Of a stretch of 54,187 nucleotides of DNA, positions 17,207 through 24,599 are shown piece by piece (the stretch's first letter is position 1; every line of letters begins with the position of its first letter). The notes beneath the pieces are model-generated. The model was not told the DNA's origin. It saw nothing but the letters and a program-made list of their open reading frames with translations, and ran no database searches. Position numbers and translations under genes: made by a program. The stretch spans positions 1-54,187 of the forward strand of contig NZ_QLVG01000049.1 of NCBI RefSeq assembly GCF_003382685.1. Direction: 5' to 3'. This DNA is from Halorussus litoreus. Its GTDB lineage: Archaea > Halobacteriota > Halobacteria > Halobacteriales > Haladaptataceae.

Positions 17207-18403
17207 ATGCGATGGAGACCGCGCTTGCGACCGAACGACGCGAAGCCGACGGTGCTCATCGACGACATCGTTCGCGACTTCTGGGGCAAAACCACGACGC
17301 CGCGTTCGAACCGCGAGCACCTCGACGAGACGATGCGGTGGTTGTTCCGGAGCCAGGACGCCACGGAGACCGGCGGGTCGGCGGCCAGCTACAACCCCAT
17401 CCTCGGCTGGGACGCCGCGTACCCGGAGACGACGGGGTATCTGATACCGACGCTGTACGAGTACGGGGCGCGGTTCGACTCGCCCGAGGCAACTCGGCGC
17501 GCTCGCCGGATGGCCCGCTGGGTGCTCGCGACCCAGACGCCGTCGGGCGGCTTCCCGCGCGGGGTCGCGCCCGACAGCGGAACCCCTCCGAGCGTGTTCA
17601 ACACCGGCCAGATACTCCTCGGGTTGGTGCGCGCGTACGAGGAGACGGGAGACGACGAACTTCGAGACGCCATCGGGCGGGCCGGTCGCTGGCTGGCGTC
17701 GGTCCAGCACGACGAAGGCTACTGGGACGTCTACGACTACAAGGACGCGGTCCACAGCTACAGCTCCCGAATCGGCTGGGCGCTGCTCGCCGCGGGCGAC
17801 GCGGTTGGCGAGGACGCCTTCCGCGACGCCGGCGTCGCGAACCTCTCGTGGGTCGCGAGCCGCCAGCGCGAGAACGGCTGGTTCGACGACGCGGGCTTCG
17901 AACCGGGTGACGCGCCGTTCCTCCACACCATCGCGTACACCGTCCGGGGCCTCCTCGAAGGCGCGGTCAGGGCGAACGACGAGGAACTGTTCGCCGTCGC
18001 CCGCGAGTCGGCCGACCGACTGCTGGCGGTCCAGGAACGCGACGGAGCGCTCCGGGGGGCGTACGACGCGGCGTGGAACGGGTCGTCGTACTACTGTCTC
18101 ACGGGCAACGCGCAGGCCGCGGTCATCTGGCTTCGACTGGCGGAACTGACCGGCGACGCCCGGTATCGGTCTGCGGCCGAGCGCGAGGTCGAGTTCCTGA
18201 AGACCGTCCATCGGATCGCCGATTCGGACAGCCCGCCCGTCCGAGGTGGGCTTGCGGGTTCGCGGCCAATCTGGGGGCCGTATCAGCGGCTCCGCTACCC
18301 GAACTGGGCCGCGAAGTTCTTCGCCGACGCGCTGCTCGGTCTGGAAGCGGGTCTCGACCGGACGGCGTCGGCGCGGTCGAAACAGCGCGTCACCGAGCGG
18401 TGA
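17207..18403 (+). CDS. Alpha/alpha-toroid protein (prenyltransferase/squalene-oxidase or six-hairpin type)
   Basis: A 398-residue soluble protein built of repeated helical hairpins. Recurrent blocks such as RRARRMARWVLATQTPSGGF, RAGRWLASVQHDEGYWDVYD and LSWVASRQRENGWFDDAGF each end in a Q-x-x-G-W/F turn. This repeat is typical of alpha/alpha barrels seen in terpene cyclases, polysaccharide lyases and C5-epimerase-like proteins. Its ATG follows the sulfatase-like stop codon with no gap, so the two are surely co-transcribed and probably act on the same substrate. In a glycan locus a lyase or epimerase role is more plausible than isoprenoid chemistry, but no catalytic residue can be assigned by eye. 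Confidence 0.75.
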   Translation: MRWRPRLRPNDAKPTVLIDDIVRDFWGKTTTPRSNREHLDETMRWLFRSQDATETGGSAASYNPILGWDAAYPETTGYLIPTLYEYGARFDSPEATRRARRMARWVLATQTPSGGFPRGVAPDSGTPPSVFNTGQILLGLVRAYEETGDDELRDAIGRAGRWLASVQHDEGYWDVYDYKDAVHSYSSRIGWALLAAGDAVGEDAFRDAGVANLSWVASRQRENGWFDDAGFEPGDAPFLHTIAYTVRGLLEGAVRANDEELFAVARESADRLLAVQERDGALRGAYDAAWNGSSYYCLTGNAQAAVIWLRLAELTGDARYRSAAEREVEFLKTVHRIADSDSPPVRGGLAGSRPIWGPYQRLRYPNWAAKFFADALLGLEAGLDRTASARSKQRVTER

Positions 18404-18421
18404 CTGTAAATCGTCAGTCGT

Positions 18422-19324
18422 TCACACCTTGTAGCCGAGATCGCGGAGTCGGTCGTCGACCTCGTCGACTTCGAACTCGTCGCGCTCTGGCGTCTCGCTG
18501 GTCACCGACTTGCGTTCGTCCGTCGGGATCTGTAGCCAGGGCACCCTCACCAGCTCCTCGTGATAGATGCCGGGATGGTGGCCGTACCCCCGAACAGGTA
18601 TCGGCCAGTGGCGCTCGCCGAGCAGTTCCCCGTGGTCGGCGGTCACGACGGTCTTCCCCTCGACGTGTTCGACCAGTTCGGCCACGTGGGGGAGCGCCAC
18701 GTCGAGCGTCTCCTCGTACGCCCGGCGGATGCGCGCGGTGGTGATGTCGGGCTTCTTCGCCAGTTGCGACAGCGTCGCCTGCCCGTACTGCGTGAAGAAC
18801 TGCCGCGCGGTCGGCCCCATGAACGGCGTGTGCGGCTGGACGTAGTGGACGATGAGCCGCTTGTCGGGGTACTCGTCGTGGACGGCTTTCGCGTCCTCGG
18901 TCACCGGCTCGGGGTGGAACGTCTGGGTCCCGGGATCGCGGTACTTCTCGCCGTTCAACTCGACGAACTTGAACACGCTCGCGCCGATCTCGTCGCGGAG
19001 TCGCGCGTACCAGCTGTTCGCGGACGCGTAGACGGTGTCGTGTGCGCGCTTGCCCGCGAAGTTACCCCGCACGAACTCCGAGGTGGAACTGCCCCGCGAG
19101 ATTCGGCTGCTCAGCGTGCCCGAAAGCTGGCCCGCAGCCACGTCAGCGAAGGTGTCGTACCGACAGGCGTCGAGGATGACGAGGTTGTCCCAGTCCTCCG
19201 CGAAGATGTCCATCCCGTCGACGTTGAACGAGCCGTCCCCGTTCGAGCTCGTCAACCGCGCGGCCTCGCGTGCCATCGCCTTCGGGGTCTTGAGACCGTG
19301 TTTGATCTGGGCTACGGAGTACAT
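18422..19324 (-). CDS. Short sulfatase/alkaline-phosphatase-superfamily protein (copy 2)
   Basis: A 300-residue protein, shorter than usual sulfatases (about 450-500). It keeps LVILDACRYDTF (metal Asp), RGSSTSEFVRGNF with Thr81 where the formylglycine Cys would be, VHYVQPHTPF, and VTADHGELLGERHW with a later GHHPGIYHEELV. It ends in VDDRLRDLGYKV, a tail shared in form with the proteins at 21762 and 23092. No signal peptide is visible. It converges on the toroid gene (19-bp gap). It may be a phosphotransferase or phosphatase acting on a glycan or lipid head group. A C-rich intergenic region with a 15-nt C run lies upstream of its start. Confidence 0.8.
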   Translation of the reverse strand: MYSVAQIKHGLKTPKAMAREAARLTSSNGDGSFNVDGMDIFAEDWDNLVILDACRYDTFADVAAGQLSGTLSSRISRGSSTSEFVRGNFAGKRAHDTVYASANSWYARLRDEIGASVFKFVELNGEKYRDPGTQTFHPEPVTEDAKAVHDEYPDKRLIVHYVQPHTPFMGPTARQFFTQYGQATLSQLAKKPDITTARIRRAYEETLDVALPHVAELVEHVEGKTVVTADHGELLGERHWPIPVRGYGHHPGIYHEELVRVPWLQIPTDERKSVTSETPERDEFEVDEVDDRLRDLGYKV

Positions 19325-19658
19325 GGTTCCGTGGACTCCGGCGTCCGTCTACAAAGACAGTAGGGATAGCTAGGGACGACAAGTTCGTCCTAGCCGTGCC
19401 CAGGCAGAACGCTGCCCGGCGTATTCGGTCGTTGGGGCGCCCGCAGCACCCGGGCCGGGCGCCCACCCCCCCGCCCCGCCCACCCCCCCCCCCCCCCGCG
19501 CCCGGACGACCGCGCCCCGACGGCCGCGCCTCGACGGCGCGCAACCGCCGGGTCCGGCGCACCGCGGCGGTATCGACCCGTTACCGCCCGTGGACGCCGA
19601 ACAGGGCCCCGTTAAACCGGGCGTCTCGTGCTAGCTCCACCTCGGCAGTCCGGTCGGA
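19325..19658. other. 334-bp intergenic region with C-rich low-complexity tract
   Basis: It lies between the starts of the minus-strand sulfatase-like gene and the 3' end of the beta-helix gene. No gene is seen. The middle (about 19440-19500) is almost all C and G on the plus strand and includes a run of 15 C at 19483-19497. The promoter for the gene ending at 18422 should lie at 19330-19380. Confidence 0.6.
19483..19497 (+). repeat. 15-nt C homopolymer
   Basis: Fifteen consecutive C residues, preceded by CCCACCCCCCCGCCCCGCCCA-like sequence. Such runs are slippage-prone in replication and in sequencing, so length errors are also possible. Confidence 0.7.
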
Positions 19659-20954
19659 CTACAACTGGCTGATGGAGGCGTCCGTGAACTGCTGGCCGTC
19701 GTGATACTTGATCGACGCGTCCTGCCAGCTTTCGCCGTCGTAGTGGTGCACGGACGGTGAGGTTCCCCCGACGAGGTCCTCGACGTACGGGACCTCGCAC
19801 TGGGTGTTCTCGACCGTCTCGATCTGAACGCCCGACTCTTTGACGTTCGCCCCGTCGTTGTCGGTGGCGATCAGCGTCGAGACGGTGCCCGAACTGTCGC
19901 TCGTGGTGTCCTGCACTCCCGGATACCCGTTCTGTGTACCACACACCTGCATCTCGCTGACGTCCATCGTCGCGCCGTACGCGAACTCGACGCCGCCGTG
20001 GGTCTGGCCCGCACCGGTGGTGCAGTTGCCTATCGACCAGATACACGACGGGGTCGTGTAGTTGCTCGCGCGGAACGAGAACCCTTCCCCGCCGTTGCCC
20101 TTCGCGAGGACGTTGTCGAGCACTACGTCCGCCGAGTCGTTCCGCCCGGACGAGTAAAAGCCCATGTAGGTGTTGTTCAGCAGGGCGGTGTTGTGGATTT
20201 CCGTCTTGATGGTTCGATCCGTCGTCTTCATCCCGCGCTTGTTGTTGACCGAGATGCACCCGTCCACAACGACGCGGGTCCCGGAACAGTCGAATCCGAT
20301 TCCTGCGTTACTGTTCGACGAGGACCCGCAGCCCCACGCCACGCACTGGATTAGGCGCTGGGAACCCTGACCGTCGTTCCCCATCGTGAACCCGTGCCAG
20401 TTCGTCGTGTTCCACGACGAGCAGTTCCGGAAGGCCATGTTCTTCAACTGCGCGCGAACGTTCGCGCCGGTGGCGTTGTGAACCCACGCGTTCTCGACGG
20501 TGATGGGGCCGTCGTCGTGTCCGTTGTGCGCGGAGGTCAGTCCGTACTTGCACCCGTTCGCGTTGAGACGTAGATTCGCTATCTTCACGTTCTGGACGGG
20601 ACCGCCCGAGTCCTTGAGCGCGATACCGTACGACCCGAGCGCCTTGAACTCCGAGTCGGCTCCCTCGCCGACCAGCGTGACGCCGTTGGCCGACCGCCCG
20701 AGCTTGATTTCGCTCGATGCGGTCGTGCCCGCCGGGAAGTACACCGCTCCGCCGTCCGCCGCTGCGTCGGAGATCGCGCTGGTTATCGCACTCGAATCGT
20801 CCGACGAGCCGTCGACGGACGCGCCGTAGTCTCGAACGTCGTAGAGCGACCCGTCGTGGAACTCGTCGGGACTCCGGCCTTCCTGCGCACCGGCAGCCGT
20901 CCCCTTCGCGACCTCTGGAGTTGGGATGTTAGCCATGCAGACGTGGTTCCCCAT
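19659..20954 (-). CDS. Right-handed beta-helix (pectate-lyase-3-like) protein
   Basis: A 431-residue protein from ATG 20954. After a short N-terminus it shows SLYDVRDYGASVDGSSDDSS, the opening of Pectate_lyase_3 domains, with AADGGAVYFPAG. A long parallel beta-helix follows, rich in N and G turns (LRLNANGCKYGL, CISVNNKRGMKTTDRT, NVLAKGNGGEGFS). The C-terminus repeats a small motif (HHYDGESWQDASIKYHDG, then GQQFTDASI). Beta-helix proteins of this type bind or cleave acidic polysaccharides. No signal peptide is seen. ATG 20936 is an alternative start, but a TATA-like box fits leaderless expression from 20954. A related promoter lies before the small partner gene at 21159. Confidence 0.82.
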   Translation of the reverse strand: MGNHVCMANIPTPEVAKGTAAGAQEGRSPDEFHDGSLYDVRDYGASVDGSSDDSSAITSAISDAAADGGAVYFPAGTTASSEIKLGRSANGVTLVGEGADSEFKALGSYGIALKDSGGPVQNVKIANLRLNANGCKYGLTSAHNGHDDGPITVENAWVHNATGANVRAQLKNMAFRNCSSWNTTNWHGFTMGNDGQGSQRLIQCVAWGCGSSSNSNAGIGFDCSGTRVVVDGCISVNNKRGMKTTDRTIKTEIHNTALLNNTYMGFYSSGRNDSADVVLDNVLAKGNGGEGFSFRASNYTTPSCIWSIGNCTTGAGQTHGGVEFAYGATMDVSEMQVCGTQNGYPGVQDTTSDSSGTVSTLIATDNDGANVKESGVQIETVENTQCEVPYVEDLVGGTSPSVHHYDGESWQDASIKYHDGQQFTDASISQL

Positions 20955-20956
20955 GA

Positions 20957-20982
20957 CTTCAATGTAAGTCTTATCTTTTAAG
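20957..20982 (-). promoter_or_regulatory. Duplicated 26-bp promoter element, copy A
   Basis: On the minus strand it begins CTTAAAAGATAAG and ends TTACATTGAAG, 2 bp before ATG 20954. The CTTAAAA part is a TATA-like box. It matches copy B at 21 of 26 positions, including an identical 11-base end TTACATTGAAG. Confidence 0.7.
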
Positions 20983-21158
20983 CTTGAACTGTGAGTCTCG
21001 ATGGACGTCGCCGTCACTGTTCGCCGTCTCTGCTACCGCAGATTCTCGCGAGAAAATTCGGTAGCGGTGTTCACTCGACGCGACGGGGGACGTTGGCCCA
21101 TCGGTGAGTGTCGATCCGCCGGGGTGTCGGCGCGTCGGGGAGTACTGACGCGTCGGAA

Positions 21159-21464
21159 CTACTCAGGGATCTGGACCCAGAGGTCGCCCTCGGACGCGTT
21201 CTCCGGCTTCGACGACTGGACGTGGACGGTGCCGTCGAACCCGGCCCCGAGCGTGGCGAACTGCTGCCACTGGGAGCCGTCGCCGAGGTACACCGTCTTG
21301 GTGTCGGTCGCGACGAACTTCGCGCCTTTACGGGGTTCGTACTGCGATTTGTTTCCGTCCGCGTCGCGGATTTCGACGTCCTGATCTAGCTTCTCGAAGT
21401 TGGCGTTCAGCGGGGTGTGCCAGTTCTCCGTGCCCTTGGAGGGCGTTTGGTAGTCGTGGTTCAT
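21159..21464 (-). CDS. Small partner of the beta-helix protein
   Basis: A 101-residue soluble protein starting MNHDYQTPSKGTENWHTPLN, with an N-terminal NANFEKLDQDVEIRDAD stretch and a C-terminal beta part (TKTVYLGDGSQWQQFATLG, then VHVQSSKPENASEGDLWVQI). The fold resembles the N-terminal head segments seen on phage tail and polysaccharide-binding proteins. I do not recognise a named family. It lies 204 bp upstream of the beta-helix gene on the same strand, and each has its own copy of a 26-bp promoter element, so they are probably co-expressed. A chaperone, adaptor or co-factor role for the beta-helix protein is inference. Confidence 0.72.
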   Translation of the reverse strand: MNHDYQTPSKGTENWHTPLNANFEKLDQDVEIRDADGNKSQYEPRKGAKFVATDTKTVYLGDGSQWQQFATLGAGFDGTVHVQSSKPENASEGDLWVQIPE

Positions 21465-21520
21465 AGTGGGATATCGGTCGCGGCGTGCAGGCGTTGTCCT
21501 GCCTCTGCCCGATGCCAGAC

Positions 21521-21546
21521 CTTCAATGTAAATCTTTCTCTTTAAG
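21521..21546 (-). promoter_or_regulatory. Duplicated 26-bp promoter element, copy B
   Basis: On the minus strand it begins CTTAAAGAGAAAG and ends TTACATTGAAG. Unlike copy A it lies 57 bp before ATG 21464, which would leave a 5' leader of about 50 nt, or allow an in-frame CTG start 54 nt upstream of the ATG. Confidence 0.7.
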
Positions 21547-21723
21547 TGGTTTCTTCTAGATCGCTCACGTCTCAGGAGTCACACTGAAAATATATCGTCC
21601 CCGTCGGAGAGAGGTGCCGTAGAAGCCCTCTGTTCCGGAATGTGGAGTTCTCTATGCTTACGGCAGTTGACCCCATACGACGACTTCGAGGCATTTATGG
21701 TCGGCCCGGATGATTTTTAGCGC

Positions 21724-21733
21724 AGATTATAAG
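21724..21733 (+). promoter_or_regulatory. TATA-box promoter of the sulfatase-like gene at 21762
   Basis: GATTATAAGT lies about 33 bp before ATG 21762, the spacing for a leaderless archaeal transcript. The promoter is divergent from that of the small partner gene. Confidence 0.5.
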
Positions 21734-21761
21734 TCGACGACTGGCGTCTTTCTGCTCCGCC

Positions 21762-23030
21762 ATGGCCAGACCGGATGTCGTGCTACTGTCAGTAGATAGC
21801 CTCCGATACGACGCGGTGTTCACCGGGCGAAACAGCGTGCGGACGCGACTATCCGGATTTCAGAAGTTGACCCACGACGGGGTCTCGTACGACGACGCGT
21901 GGTCGACCGCCTCGTACACCGTGGGGTCGATGCGTTCCATCTTGAGCGGATGCTATCAGTGGAGTTACGAGGGAGACCCGTACGAACGGGATCGACCGCA
22001 CGTCGCCGAGCAGTTCGCGGAACTCGGCTACGACACCGCGGGATTCCACTCCAATCCGTTCTTGCTCGGTCGCAACGACTGGGATCGGGGGTTCGACTTC
22101 TACTTCGACGGGGGGTTCGAGGGGTCCGGGACCAGCGCGTGGGATTTCGCTCGCGACGTCGTTACGACGTTCGACGTCGCGAGCCGAGTGGCCCGGAAAG
22201 TGATGTCCCTCGTCGGCCAGCACATGGGGAGGGACGTTCGCGGAACGAGCGTCCCCTACATCCCGGCGGAAAAGCTCCACGAGCGGGCACTGGAGTGGGT
22301 CGACGGTCGGGAGAGGCCGGTGTTCCTCTGGCTACACTACATGGACGTCCACAATCCGTGGTACCCGCGGGATGGAACCGTTTCGGAGGACGTGGAGAAA
22401 AAGAGCCTGATGCGGAGTTTCTACAAGGCCCGCGAGAATCCGTCTTCGGTCACGGACGCCGACCGACGCAGGTTACGGACGGCGTACCGAGGGTCAGTCC
22501 AGCACTTCGACCGGAAACTCGATTCGTTCCTCGACGACGTGGAACGAGCGCTCACCGATCCGATAGTCTGTCTGACTTCCGATCACGGCGAGTTGCTCGG
22601 CGAAGGGGGCCAGTACTTCCACCCGCCGAGCGTCCATCCGAAACTCCTGAAGATCCCCCTCTTCTTCTCCGGGGCCGGTGACACACCCCGTGAACGACCT
22701 GCCGTATCCACTATCGACGTCCTCCCGACCTTGGTCTCGATGGCCGGTGGGGATGCAGTTTCAGACGTCGATGGGATCGACCTCTCTACCGACGACACCG
22801 CCGAACGACGGGAAATTTTCGCCGCGTCGAGTGACGAGGTCCGCGTGATCTCGGACGGCCGAAACTCCACTCACGACGTCTCCGAAGGGGAATTCCTCTC
22901 CGAACTGTCCCAGGCGGGCCGTGAGCACGTGGAAAACCTGAAAGCGTCTCGCGTCGACGGTCCCCGGATGGAGGTCGTCGAGGACGACGAACTCGACGAA
23001 CAGCTGGAGGCGCTCGGGTACAAACAGTGA
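21762..23030 (+). CDS. Sulfatase/alkaline-phosphatase-superfamily protein with Thr nucleophile (copy 3)
   Basis: A 422-residue protein with the superfamily metal-site segments VVLLSVDSLRYDAV, WLHYMDVHNPWYPRD, and TSDHGELLGEGGQYFHPPSV. The nucleophile region reads STASYTVGSMRSILSG, with Thr53 aligning with Thr51 of the protein at 15773 (shared pattern T-x-x-S-x-x-S-[IL]-L-x-G). No Cys is present at this place, so formylglycine maturation is not expected. The C-terminus ends LDEQLEALGYKQ. No signal peptide is seen. A small RHH-like protein follows after 61 bp and has a similar C-terminal tail. The substrate is unknown; phospho- or sulfo-groups on the locus glycan are candidates. Confidence 0.87.
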   Translation: MARPDVVLLSVDSLRYDAVFTGRNSVRTRLSGFQKLTHDGVSYDDAWSTASYTVGSMRSILSGCYQWSYEGDPYERDRPHVAEQFAELGYDTAGFHSNPFLLGRNDWDRGFDFYFDGGFEGSGTSAWDFARDVVTTFDVASRVARKVMSLVGQHMGRDVRGTSVPYIPAEKLHERALEWVDGRERPVFLWLHYMDVHNPWYPRDGTVSEDVEKKSLMRSFYKARENPSSVTDADRRRLRTAYRGSVQHFDRKLDSFLDDVERALTDPIVCLTSDHGELLGEGGQYFHPPSVHPKLLKIPLFFSGAGDTPRERPAVSTIDVLPTLVSMAGGDAVSDVDGIDLSTDDTAERREIFAASSDEVRVISDGRNSTHDVSEGEFLSELSQAGREHVENLKASRVDGPRMEVVEDDELDEQLEALGYKQ

Positions 23031-23091
23031 CCGGATCGTAGCCGTTCGGCTCCCCAAATCTTGATGGGTCGGTCCGTCGTATCACCGGCGA

Positions 23092-23328
23092 ATGACCACC
23101 GACGACGCCACCGTTCGGCTCCCGCCGGACCTCCGAGCCGAGTGTGAGCGCCGAATCGAGGGGACCAACTTCGACTCTGTCGAGGAGTACGTGCAGTTCG
23201 TCGTCGCCGAGGTGGTGAACGCCGACGTCGACCGCGATGGGGCGACGGTCGGGGAAGTCGAGTCGAAGGGTTCCAGGGACGAGTCGGACGCGGTGACCGA
23301 GCGGCTGGAGGGGCTCGGCTATCTGTGA
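23092..23328 (+). CDS. Small ribbon-helix-helix-like protein with sulfatase-type tail
   Basis: A 78-residue protein. The N-terminus (TVRLPPDLRAECERRIEG, then FDSVEEYVQFVVAEVVNA) looks like a CopG/RHH domain: one strand with alternating residues followed by two helices. Its last residues, VTERLEGLGYL, repeat the tail that ends the neighbouring phosphatase-superfamily proteins. It sits 61 bp downstream of one of them on the same strand. It may be a regulator, or an accessory protein that shares a docking tail with its neighbours. No stronger claim can be made from the sequence. Confidence 0.68.
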   Translation: MTTDDATVRLPPDLRAECERRIEGTNFDSVEEYVQFVVAEVVNADVDRDGATVGEVESKGSRDESDAVTERLEGLGYL

Positions 23329-23383
23329 ATCGTTTCGATGGGACGACAACTCCCGCCGAGGAGTGACTCGCTCAAGGTCGGAC

Positions 23384-24466
23384 TCACAACCGGTCTTCGA
23401 TTCGCCGCTTGACGGTGGACCCGAACGTCGCGGACGTCTCTTCTATCGTCGCTTGCGGGTGAAGTTCCATCGCTCGCGCTAGCGCGTTGCTCACCCGCAG
23501 GTGGTTCCCGACGTCCAGCGGGCTGGTCCCCTTGACCGACTCGTTGAAGAGGAGCGACACCGCGGTTTCCACGCCGGTTCGCTTCGCGGCGTCCAGCCCG
23601 GCTCCTCCCCGGTGGGTTTCGGCGAACTCCCCGAGCAGTTCGAGGTAGCGCTCGACGAGTTCCACGGTCCGCTCGCGCGGGTCGTACGGCGCGAACTCCT
23701 CGGAGCCGCCGACGAGGACGCGCAACCGGCTCACCTCCTCTTGGGTCGTCTCGAACTCCGGAACGTACTCGCGTATCGTCCGGAGCGCGATCTTGTCGTG
23801 TTCGCGGAGCAAATCGACGAGGTTCTGCTGGTAGCGACTGTCCTCGTGGACGCGGTGGGCCAACAGCGGCTCCGGGATGTTCGCGCCCTGCGTGTGTTTC
23901 AGGACTCGTGGCCATAGCTCGTAGTCCTCGATCTCGGAGTAGTGCGGGCTGTACCGGAGGTCCTTGTCCTCCAGCACCCGCCTCCGCAGCAGAACCGTGG
24001 GGTGTCCGAACGGACAGTGGAGGAGGACGTTCCAGCGGATCTCCGCGTCGGTCTCCGGAACCGTGACCAACTGCGTACTCTCGGTCTCGTCGGCGAAGTT
24101 CTCCCAGTAGGAGCCGACTATCCCGACCTCGGGATGAGATTCGAGGAACCGCACCTGCTTCTCGATGCGGTCGCGCCGAGCCACGTCGTCGGCGTCCATC
24201 CGCGCGACGTACTTGCCGCTGCACATGTCGAGACCCTGATTGAGGGTTCTGACGAACCCGACGTTCCGGTCGTTCTCCACGTACTTCATCCGCGGGTCGT
24301 CGACGTTCCTGAGTCGCGCTCTCGTCCCGTCGGTCGACCCGTCGTCGATGACGACGAGTTCGAAGTCGTCGTACGTCTGGGTGAGGATGCTCTCTATCGC
24401 CTCCTCGACGTACGGTTCCTCGTTGTAGACCGAGATGAGAACGGATACGTCCGGAGAGCCAGTCAT
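23384..24466 (-). CDS. Glycosyltransferase family 2
   Basis: A 360-residue GT-A enzyme. Visible blocks are VSVLISVYNEEPYVEEAIES, FELVVIDDGSTDGT, and YVARMDADDVARRDRIEKQV with the DAD metal-binding motif. Then comes a region with GIVGSYWENF and PFGHPTVLLRR, followed by a C-terminal helical part of about 140 residues. No membrane helix is seen. The open frame extends upstream to 24568, but ATG 24466 (MTGSPDVSVL) begins just before the domain. It is divergent from the GT4 gene at 24600 and converges with the RHH-like gene (55-bp gap). Likely role: adds one sugar to the lipid-linked glycan. Confidence 0.9.
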   Translation of the reverse strand: MTGSPDVSVLISVYNEEPYVEEAIESILTQTYDDFELVVIDDGSTDGTRARLRNVDDPRMKYVENDRNVGFVRTLNQGLDMCSGKYVARMDADDVARRDRIEKQVRFLESHPEVGIVGSYWENFADETESTQLVTVPETDAEIRWNVLLHCPFGHPTVLLRRRVLEDKDLRYSPHYSEIEDYELWPRVLKHTQGANIPEPLLAHRVHEDSRYQQNLVDLLREHDKIALRTIREYVPEFETTQEEVSRLRVLVGGSEEFAPYDPRERTVELVERYLELLGEFAETHRGGAGLDAAKRTGVETAVSLLFNESVKGTSPLDVGNHLRVSNALARAMELHPQATIEETSATFGSTVKRRIEDRL

Positions 24467-24599
24467 GAACCGTATAACCACAGCGAAACCGTTAACGATT
24501 TGCATAGACTTTCTGACAATTTCGACTCGTAGTCCTGTCTCGGTTCGCAGGCATCGAAAGTGACACAATAACTTTAGTCATGACTGCTGTCGATACGGT

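Noticed and set aside
17207-18403. Calling the toroid protein a squalene cyclase or prenyltransferase
   Set aside because: Only the repeat fold is visible; no catalytic motif of those enzymes was found.
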